This document shows positions 32,562-38,747 of a DNA stretch of 38,747 nucleotides, one piece after another. A model generated the notes under the pieces. It was not told the origin of the DNA. It saw nothing but the letters and a program-made list of their open reading frames with translations, and made no database searches. The DNA lies in the NCBI GenBank assembly GCA_021733795.1, contig JAIPKB010000027.1, positions 1 through 38,747 of the forward strand. The letters run 5' to 3'. The translations under genes and the position numbers were made by a program. Each line of letters starts with the position of its first letter. Within the stretch, counting starts at the first letter, position 1. Origin of the DNA: Akkermansiaceae bacterium (GTDB taxonomy: Bacteria > Verrucomicrobiota > Verrucomicrobiia > Verrucomicrobiales > Akkermansiaceae).

Positions 32562-34979
32562 TTAATCAGACAGCGCTTTCTTGCGGCCGGTTTCGTGGCG
32601 GAGCTTGTCTTCCTCTGCCTTATCCGCCGCCTTCATTTCCTTCAGGTCGATGGTGACCTTGCGGATTTCGCCGGTGAATTTGTGGGGTGCCGGGATACCG
32701 TAGTCTTCGGTGACCGGCGTCTCGCCGTCCTCGCCGACATCGGCCCCTTCGTCGCCCGAGAACGCCATCGGCTGGGTACGCTCGATCCGGCCCTCGGCAA
32801 CCTTGCTGCCGTTGACGAAGATCCTGCCAAGGCCGCCTTTGGCGAGCCCGCCGCCGTCGTAGGCGAATTCATAGCGGATTGTCGCCTTACCCGCCGGCAC
32901 GGGCGTTTGCGAGGCGATGGTGAACCGCTGCATGCCCAGGAAGTTGTATGTGTAGGCCGGCTTGCCGTCCTTGAAATAAAGACTCCAACCGCCGAAACGC
33001 CCGGCTTGGGCGAGGATGACCCCGTTGGCGCCATCCTTGGGGATCCCGACCTCGGCGGTGACGGTATGGGAGCGGTTTTTGATGTTGATGAACACGTTCT
33101 CCGACATGCCGCGCATGCCCTCGTAAACGGTCAGCGAGGTGCGGCCAGCCATCAGGTCCGGCCGACCGACAAGGGCGGCGTTGAAACGCTCGAGAGTGCG
33201 GTCATCGATCGGCAGCACGTTGTATTTTTCCGCCTCCTTCAGGAAAAGGCCCTGCATTTCCTTGAGCTTCTCCGGACGTTGTTTCGCCAGGTCGCGAGCC
33301 AGGCTGAAATCAGCCCGCGTGTCGTAGAGTTCCCACACATCGGCTTCGAGAGTCGTGCGGGGCTTGAGGTCCCACGGCGCCCGGTGCACGGTGCCGGCCA
33401 GCCAGCCGTCATTGTAGATTGCGCGGTTGCCGAAGATCTCAAAGTATTGAGTCAGGTGCTGGTCCTTGGCCTTGGCGTCGTTGAATGAGTAAAGCATGCT
33501 CACGCCTTCGATGGGAGTCTGGGGAACTCCATCCACCAGTTTTGGCTCGGGCAGGCCCGCTGCCTCCAGGATCGTCGGGGCGATATCAATCACATGATGC
33601 CACTGCGAACGGATTTCACCCCTGCCCTTTACTCCCTTGGGCCAGTGGACGACCATGCCATTGCGGGTGCCGCCGTAGCTCGAGCACACCTGTTTGGTCC
33701 AGGCGAATGGCGTGTCCCCGGCAACCGCCCAACCGGCGGCACAGTGGCTGTAGGTATTCGGGCCGCCCAGTTCGTCATAATGCTTCATGACGTCCGCCAG
33801 GGATTCCGACACACCGTTGAAGTAGCTATTCTCGTTGAACACGCCGGACATGCCACCTTCGGCGCTCGCACCATTGTCGCCCACGATGTAGAACACCAGC
33901 GTGTTGTCGAGCTGGCCCAGGTCGGCGATGGCATCCACAAGTCGGCCGATTTCCGTATCGGCGTACTCGCCGTAGCCGGCCAGCACCTCCATTTGGCGTG
34001 CAAAGAGCCTTTTCTCATCCGCGGTCAGTTTGTCCCAGTCCTTGATCGCTTCCGGCTTGGGGGCGAGTTTGGTGCCGGGCGGCACCACCCCCAGGCTGAT
34101 CTGGCGGGCAAGCGTTTCTTCGCGCAGCTTGTCCCAGCCTTGGTCGAACTTGCCCCGGTACTTGGCAATCCATTCCTTCGGCACGTGGTGCGGCGCGTGG
34201 GTTGCGCCGGGTGCGAAATAGACGAAGAAAGGTTTGTCCGGAGTGAGGGACTTGACCCAGCGCACCCACCGGACCGCCTGGTTGGTCATGTCGGTCATGA
34301 GGTGATAGTCCGGAGCCGCAGGTAGCTCGACGCGGGTCATGCCATCATAGATCGCCGGTGCCCACTGGTTGGCCTCGCCACCCATGAAACCGTAGAATTT
34401 GTCAAACCCGGAGCGGGTGGGCCAGCGGTCGGTAGGGCCGGACGGGCTGACTTCCCAGGCCGCGGTCTCGTGGGATTTTCCGAAGGCGGCGGTGGCATAG
34501 CCGTTATAGCGCAAGGTCGCTGCGAGCGGGGCGATGCTGCCTGGGCGCTGGCCGGTGTTGCCGGGGTAAGCAGTGCCGGTCTCCGCGATCGAGCCGAAGT
34601 TATTCATGTGGTGGTTGCGCCCGGTGAGCAGGGCGGCCCGGGTGGGGGAGCACAGGGCCGTGGTATGAAACTGGTTGAAACGCAGTCCGGCATCGCCGAG
34701 GCGGTCCACAGTCGGCATGTGAATGGGGCCGCCGAAGGCACTGGACTGGCCAAAACCCATGTCATCAATGAGGACGATCAGGACGTTGGGCGCCCCGGCC
34801 GGCGCCTTGAGGCTGAAACGAGGCGGCGGAGGGGGGGCCTTGCGCACATCCATCACCGAACTGTGTGGATACTGCGGCTCGTGGACCGGCAGGACGGTGC
34901 GGTCCGGCTGCGCCGCCGCAGCCAGCGCGGACGCACCCAGCGCGAGGCTGAGGGCGGTCAAAAAGGGTGTTGGATTCAT
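32562..34979 (-). CDS. Large secreted arylsulfatase
   Basis: From the ATG at 34979 the 805-residue protein has a signal peptide (FLTALSLALGASALAAAA). The sulfatase core carries VLIDDMGFGQSS with metal-binding D72/D73, the formylglycine cysteine C110 in the variant motif CSPTRAALLTGR, FGKSHET, and VGDNGASAEGG. About 200 residues follow the usual core, including a beta-sandwich (FGGWSLYFKDGKPAYTYNF, ATIRYEFAYDGGG) typical of the longer arylsulfatases related to the Pseudomonas-type enzyme. It acts on organic sulfate esters in the periplasm. It is the second gene of an operon with the outer-membrane channel protein 35 bases upstream and is probably controlled by the divergent AraC regulator. A GTG 8 codons upstream is an alternative start. 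Confidence 0.92.
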   Translation of the reverse strand: MNPTPFLTALSLALGASALAAAAQPDRTVLPVHEPQYPHSSVMDVRKAPPPPPRFSLKAPAGAPNVLIVLIDDMGFGQSSAFGGPIHMPTVDRLGDAGLRFNQFHTTALCSPTRAALLTGRNHHMNNFGSIAETGTAYPGNTGQRPGSIAPLAATLRYNGYATAAFGKSHETAAWEVSPSGPTDRWPTRSGFDKFYGFMGGEANQWAPAIYDGMTRVELPAAPDYHLMTDMTNQAVRWVRWVKSLTPDKPFFVYFAPGATHAPHHVPKEWIAKYRGKFDQGWDKLREETLARQISLGVVPPGTKLAPKPEAIKDWDKLTADEKRLFARQMEVLAGYGEYADTEIGRLVDAIADLGQLDNTLVFYIVGDNGASAEGGMSGVFNENSYFNGVSESLADVMKHYDELGGPNTYSHCAAGWAVAGDTPFAWTKQVCSSYGGTRNGMVVHWPKGVKGRGEIRSQWHHVIDIAPTILEAAGLPEPKLVDGVPQTPIEGVSMLYSFNDAKAKDQHLTQYFEIFGNRAIYNDGWLAGTVHRAPWDLKPRTTLEADVWELYDTRADFSLARDLAKQRPEKLKEMQGLFLKEAEKYNVLPIDDRTLERFNAALVGRPDLMAGRTSLTVYEGMRGMSENVFINIKNRSHTVTAEVGIPKDGANGVILAQAGRFGGWSLYFKDGKPAYTYNFLGMQRFTIASQTPVPAGKATIRYEFAYDGGGLAKGGLGRIFVNGSKVAEGRIERTQPMAFSGDEGADVGEDGETPVTEDYGIPAPHKFTGEIRKVTIDLKEMKAADKAEEDKLRHETGRKKALSD

Positions 34980-35014
34980 GGCGTTTCGGGTAGGTGTGGT
35001 CACCGCGGGTCACT

Positions 35015-35986
35015 TCAGAACGTGACTCCCAATTTGAACCAGACATAGTCGCCTTTCATGCGCTTGTCAACATCCATTTCGGGCAGCCATTTCAATTCGG
35101 CAAGCAGTTTGTTATCGCCGATGTGGCCCACGTAGGAAAGCACCGGGCCGATCCCGGCGGTCATCCCCTTGAAATCCCCGAGCCGGGCGCCGGAGCCGCT
35201 ATCGCCGGTGATTTGCTGGTAATAGAAGGCGTTCGCTCCAAGTCCGAAAATGCCGCCAAACAGGGGCAGGTGCTGAGCCACGGTCAAGTCGAAGTGAAGC
35301 GAGGTGCCGCTGGTGTAGTCGGAGTCGTTGTTTTGGGTGTTGAAATCCATCCCACTGTAGAGGCTGACCTCCGTGCCGATCTTGCTGCTGATCCAGCTTG
35401 CCATGATGCCCGGCTCGAAGGTCCAGTAGTTCTTGCCGATGTTGGCGAGCTGGCCCCGCTTGTACTCGCCCGTGGGCGCATAGACACCCAAGCGGAAATC
35501 CACCTTGAGATCCGGCGCAAGGTCGGTCCATCCCAGCATGAACGGGATGAGCGTGATGTCGCCGATCCCGCTGGCGGTGTCGCGAACGGAGCGGACCGGT
35601 CCCAGCACGCCGCCGGGCCCAATCTGCTGGGCCTGGCCCTCGACTTCCAGCCAGACGTAGGGCACCGAGAGCCCGAACGCGTAGCCGCCGCCGAGGAATT
35701 CACAAGGAGTTTGATACACGGCGACGATTGAGTCGGCATAGGCGGTGGCGTTCACGGCCGACGACAGGAAGCCACCCATTGGGAGCTGCCCGTTGATCGA
35801 CGTGGAGCCGTCATAGTAGGAGAAGTAGTTGAGGACGGCCAGTCCGCCCGGCGTGCCGGGGAAGGCGTCGATGAAAGAAGCCATCGAGCCCGGCAAGTAG
35901 TGGGCGCTACCGGTTTCTTCGGCGCGGCTGATGGCGGCAAGCGCCACGGTCAAGGAGATACAGGCGAGGGTTCGGTTCGGTTTCAT
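35015..35986 (-). CDS. MetA/SphA-type outer-membrane channel
   Basis: The 323-residue protein has a signal peptide (LACISLTVALAAISRAEE), then GSAHYLPGSMASFIDAFPG and alternating barrel strands to a C-terminal phenylalanine (DYVWFKLGVTF). This matches the MetA-pathway/SphA family (PF13557) of outer-membrane proteins proposed to take up hydrophobic or aromatic compounds. Linked to a sulfatase of the arylsulfatase type, it suggests entry of an aromatic or sterol-type sulfate ester rather than a polysaccharide, but this is inference. It is the first gene of the sulfatase operon, divergent from the AraC gene. Confidence 0.82.
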   Translation of the reverse strand: MKPNRTLACISLTVALAAISRAEETGSAHYLPGSMASFIDAFPGTPGGLAVLNYFSYYDGSTSINGQLPMGGFLSSAVNATAYADSIVAVYQTPCEFLGGGYAFGLSVPYVWLEVEGQAQQIGPGGVLGPVRSVRDTASGIGDITLIPFMLGWTDLAPDLKVDFRLGVYAPTGEYKRGQLANIGKNYWTFEPGIMASWISSKIGTEVSLYSGMDFNTQNNDSDYTSGTSLHFDLTVAQHLPLFGGIFGLGANAFYYQQITGDSGSGARLGDFKGMTAGIGPVLSYVGHIGDNKLLAELKWLPEMDVDKRMKGDYVWFKLGVTF

Positions 35987-36160
35987 GGTTCGGTTGGTGT
36001 AGGATGGTTTGCTGATATGCTTGGATGCGCTGGAATACTTCTCACAACCGGGACGGAACGAAAAGCATTAGTCGTATCCCGTTTGCGCAAACAAGGTGTA
36101 TTTCCGCAGGTACACCTTTGCCCCCGAAGCTCCGCGTTTCCGGCGACTGGCGGGGATTGA
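35987..36160. promoter_or_regulatory. Divergent promoter region with two palindromes
   Basis: Between the channel-sulfatase operon and the AraC gene lie a perfect 12-bp palindrome GTTTGCGCAAAC (36081-36092) and, one base later, an inverted repeat AAGGTGTA/TACACCTT (36093-36118) with a 10-nt spacer. Their position and symmetry make them candidate operators for the AraC protein or another dimeric regulator. Confidence 0.6.
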
Positions 36161-37195
36161 TTGGCCTTGACCAGGCCTGGGTCGGCAGCAAGGCTGGTGC
36201 CCGCAGTGGACGCACCCAAACAAGCACCAGCACCTGTCGTTTCGCGGACGTTCGGTCCCGAGGCACTGGTCGCCGTCGTTCGCCATGCCAATTTCAGGGC
36301 CACTCAACTTGGCGTGGGAGACTCGCCGAGCACGCTGGCGCACGTGCGGTGTCCGCAGGTCTCTCTGGACATGCTCGAACTTGGCTCGGCGATGCTGTTC
36401 AAAGGTGCCATGGCCGCCGACCTTTACACGATTACGGCAATTATCCGGTGTCCCACTCCCGGGCATTCCTACAACTTCGCATCGGCCTTTGCGGATGGTT
36501 GCATCGGCTTTTATCCTCCGGGTGGCCAGGCGGAAGCGATGATCCCAAGGGGATACGGCAACGCGACCCTAACCATTCCCGGCGACCGTTTCCGGCAGGC
36601 TGTGGACACCTGCTTCCCGGAGTTGCCCGCTGCGGTGCTCCGCCATGGCGCGGGAATGAAGGTGCCCGCACCCGAATTCAGAGCCGTCCAGCGGTTGGTC
36701 GAGATTGTCCGCGCGACGATGGCGGATCCCGAACAGCCGCTCGCCAGCGCGCTTGCCAGGGAGCACCTCGAGGCGGAGCTGATGGCCGCATTCCTCACCG
36801 CCTTGCGCGGGGGGTGCGGGTTGCTGGTGCCTCCGCCTGACGTCAGGATCGGACGGCGCTACCAGCTCCTGGCAAGAGCACGGGAACTGGTTGACGCCCA
36901 TCTGACCGAACCCATGCCGATCGACAGGCTCTGTGCCGAACTCGGACTGAGCCGTAGAAGCCTGGAGTATTTGTTCAACGATCTGCTGGGAATCAGCCCT
37001 GCCGTTTATCTCAAGCGCATGCGGCTCAACGGGGTGCGCGCGGCCCTGCTGCGCTCTGAACCGGAGCGGGGCATTGTCAAACGTCTCGCCCTTGATTGGG
37101 GATTCTGGCATTGGGGGCATTTTTCCAAGGATTACGGCTATCTGTTTGGTGAGAGTCCGGCATGCACCTGCGGAAAACAGCCTGCTTGCCGATGA
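36161..37195 (+). CDS. AraC-family transcriptional regulator
   Basis: The protein has up to 344 residues. The N-terminal about 220 residues form a ligand or oligomerisation domain, and the C-terminus carries two helix-turn-helix motifs of AraC type (IDRLCAELGLSRRSLEYLFND, GISPAVYLKRMRLNGVRAALL, then LALDWGFWHWGHFSKDYGYLFGESP). The second motif matches the consensus closely. It should bind DNA near the palindromes in its own upstream region and control the divergent channel-sulfatase genes. The start is uncertain: TTG at 36161 or GTG at 36197, with no ATG before residue 68. The cysteine-rich last residues (CTCGKQPACR) are unusual. Confidence 0.88.
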   Translation: MALTRPGSAARLVPAVDAPKQAPAPVVSRTFGPEALVAVVRHANFRATQLGVGDSPSTLAHVRCPQVSLDMLELGSAMLFKGAMAADLYTITAIIRCPTPGHSYNFASAFADGCIGFYPPGGQAEAMIPRGYGNATLTIPGDRFRQAVDTCFPELPAAVLRHGAGMKVPAPEFRAVQRLVEIVRATMADPEQPLASALAREHLEAELMAAFLTALRGGCGLLVPPPDVRIGRRYQLLARARELVDAHLTEPMPIDRLCAELGLSRRSLEYLFNDLLGISPAVYLKRMRLNGVRAALLRSEPERGIVKRLALDWGFWHWGHFSKDYGYLFGESPACTCGKQPACR

Positions 37196-37230
37196 CTCGC
37201 TGAGGGAACCTGAGCGTTGGCGGGCTGACG

Positions 37231-37300
37231 TGCCCCAATATGCGGTCAATTGCCGGTGTAAGCCATCGAATCCCAGACGTTACGCCAGATCGGAAAATGG
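37231..37300 (+). repeat. 70-nt dispersed repeat, copy 2
   Basis: This is the counterpart of 31778-31847, located between the convergent AraC and rapA genes. The flanking sequence differs from copy 1 on both sides, so the repeat itself is the shared unit. Confidence 0.9.
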
Positions 37301-37319
37301 TCCCTGCCAAGCCATTATT

Positions 37320-37338
37320 CGGGCGGACTTCCCGCCCG
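37320..37338. terminator. Hairpin at the end of rapA
   Basis: CGGGCGG and CCGCCCG form a 7-bp stem with a 5-nt loop directly beside the rapA stop codon. There is no T-run, so factor-independent termination is uncertain. Confidence 0.4.
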
Positions 37339-38747
37339 TCACGTCCGCCAGATGAGGCGGAGGGCGTCGAGGCGGATGCGGGGAGTTTTGAGCGCGGCGA
37401 GGGTTTCGTCGCGGGTGCTGCGGAGGGCGGCGAGTTCGGCTGTGGAAACCTGGGGGTTGCGGGTGGCGAGATCGGCGAGCCGGGCGAGTTCGGAGTCGAG
37501 GGTCTCCGCGGCGTGGTGGCGGGCGCTTGCCGCGGGAGTTTCCGCGGCGGCGGTGGCGAGCGCCTGGGCGGCGGCGATCATCTTGGGAAACAACTCGCGC
37601 CGGAAGGTTTGCTGGCCGACGAGCCGGCTCGGGTCGCCGGGAGCCAACACCGCGGATGGAAGGGTGGAGCGGAATGGATTGCCCTGGTGATCGACGACCA
37701 CCCGGATGACCGTGGGCGGCAGAAAGCGATCGAGATGCAGGCGGGTGGGCGCGATCACTTCCAACACGAACGCGCATTCCAGCAGGATGGCCTTGCCTTC
37801 TCCGGTTTTCCAATGGGCGAAGGATGAGTTTCCGGATTCACTGTCGAGGAAATGTTCCAAGGCCCCGAGCAGGACCGGGTGATCGGCGGTTAGAAACGCG
37901 AGGTCCTCGCGGGCGAGCGCGGTTTCCCGATCGAAGGTGCCGGCCAGTCCCTCTTCAGGCAGATCTGCGAAGGATTCGCCCAGACGCTGGCCGCGGTTGA
38001 AATGATAACTGCGGGGTGATAGATCGGAAACATCAAGCCCGAGGTGGTCGAAGAGACGAAGGGTGAAACGCTCGAAACGCGGATTGTCATCGGCCTCCCG
38101 GATGGCAGCCAACAGCTCCGCCGCCTTTTCCGGCGCGGGAGCGCCGAGTTCGAGCAAGCGGTCGTGACCGGATGCCAGTTCCCGGGCGACCCGGTCCTTC
38201 AATTCGCGGCTCCGGCGGAGAAAACTTTCGAAATTCTCCGGATTGGTTTCTGATAACCCGTCGAGTTCGGGAAGCAGTGCTTCGGCAAGCGTGGTGGCCC
38301 CTTTGAGCGGCTGGGTGAAGGCATCAAGCCCCTCGTGGAGCCAGCGGGCGTGGAGTTCGGAGCGGCTGCCCACGCCGTAGGGGACGTGAATGTGGATGGT
38401 GCCGGTCTGGCCGATGCGATCGAGGCGGCCGATGCGTTGCTCGAGCAACTCCGGATCGCGCGGCAGACCAAAAAGCACGAGATGATGGGCGAATTGGAAA
38501 TTCCGGCCCTCGCTGCCGATCTCGGAACAGATCAGAACCCGCGCGCCTTCGGGATCCCCGAACCAGGCCGCATTGCGGTCGCGCTGGAGCAGCGTCAGGT
38601 CCTCGTGGAAAAGCGCGGCCTCGACCTCGATTTCCGCAAGGAGTTTCACCTGCACGGCGATGGCGGCTTCGGGCGAACCGGTGATGAGCAGCACCTTCTC
38701 GGATTCCGGCAGCGATCGCAGCAGGCCGGCGAGCCATATGTATGGGG
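37339..38747 (-). CDS. rapA: RapA/HepA SNF2-family helicase, C-terminal part
   Basis: The frame is open to the window end, so the N-terminus (DEAD-like lobe 1 and the tudor-like domain) is outside. The visible 469 residues start in helicase lobe 2: VLLITGSPEAA, ALFHEDLTLLQRD, then motif V ICSEIGSEGRNFQFAHHLVLF and motif VI EQRIGRLDRIGQ with its arginine fingers. A long C-terminal region follows that is characteristic of RapA (RVVVDHQGN, FRRELFPKM). RapA binds RNA polymerase and recycles it after transcription using ATP hydrolysis. The first in-window residues are PYIWLAGLLRSLPESEK. Downstream, on the other strand, is the AraC gene. Confidence 0.92.
   Translation of the reverse strand, partial: PYIWLAGLLRSLPESEKVLLITGSPEAAIAVQVKLLAEIEVEAALFHEDLTLLQRDRNAAWFGDPEGARVLICSEIGSEGRNFQFAHHLVLFGLPRDPELLEQRIGRLDRIGQTGTIHIHVPYGVGSRSELHARWLHEGLDAFTQPLKGATTLAEALLPELDGLSETNPENFESFLRRSRELKDRVARELASGHDRLLELGAPAPEKAAELLAAIREADDNPRFERFTLRLFDHLGLDVSDLSPRSYHFNRGQRLGESFADLPEEGLAGTFDRETALAREDLAFLTADHPVLLGALEHFLDSESGNSSFAHWKTGEGKAILLECAFVLEVIAPTRLHLDRFLPPTVIRVVVDHQGNPFRSTLPSAVLAPGDPSRLVGQQTFRRELFPKMIAAAQALATAAAETPAASARHHAAETLDSELARLADLATRNPQVSTAELAALRSTRDETLAALKTPRIRLDALRLIWRT

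Overview
The window suggests a Gram-negative bacterium of the Verrucomicrobiota, probably a Verrucomicrobiales/Akkermansiaceae-type polysaccharide degrader. This is inferred from high GC with strongly GC-biased third positions, many exported sulfatases and glycosidases without SusC/SusD partners, Sec and lipoprotein signals, short tandem repeats in gene leaders, and outer-membrane beta-barrel proteins. No tRNA, rRNA or CRISPR array was seen.

Layout. 1-1.6 kb: short repeats, a low-GC membrane zinc-ribbon gene, and a group II intron remnant whose reverse transcriptase has lost its catalytic middle. 1.66-4.55 kb (minus): a CHASE-PAS histidine kinase followed by its receiver protein. 4.85-13.9 kb (plus): an exported carbohydrate cluster with an unrecognised two-module protein, a GH43 enzyme with discoidin-type domains, a GH106 alpha-L-rhamnosidase and a beta-lactamase-fold serine hydrolase. 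14-16 kb: a YchF-like protein without a P-loop and a chimera of a secreted-protein N-terminus with the C-terminal half of an aldehyde dehydrogenase. 16.3-21.1 kb (minus): GH127 beta-L-arabinofuranosidase, sulfatase and SGNH esterase. 21.1-21.8 kb: remnants of an esterase, a Gfo/Idh/MocA oxidoreductase and a sulfatase. 21.9-25 kb: M23 peptidase, dtd, a headless methyltransferase and a KDG kinase. 25-30.4 kb: a membrane protein with an S4-like helix, a repeat-rich intergenic region, a degenerate Deg/PDZ lipoprotein overlapping a LutA-like gene, a Hint-domain lipoprotein and a ThuA-domain protein. 30.4-32.5 kb: a PagL-like outer-membrane protein, dispersed repeats and small unknown genes. 32.5-37.2 kb: a sulfatase and outer-membrane channel operon divergent from an AraC regulator. 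37.3 kb to the end: rapA, running off the window.

How the genes fit together. GH43, GH106, GH127, sulfatases and an acetylesterase would strip arabinose/rhamnose-type side chains, sulfate and acetyl groups from a complex sulfated polysaccharide. KDG kinase would feed uronate-derived sugar into central metabolism. The CHASE kinase and the AraC protein are the visible candidate regulators.

Two themes stand out. Several genes are reduced to N- and/or C-terminal pieces, sometimes fused in frame. Several dispersed or inverted repeats occur between genes: a 70-nt repeat at 90% identity, a roughly 78-nt leader repeat, a REP-like inverted doublet, and two adjoining 7-nt tandem arrays. These may mark genuine genome turnover, or partly assembly error; read-level evidence is needed to separate the two.
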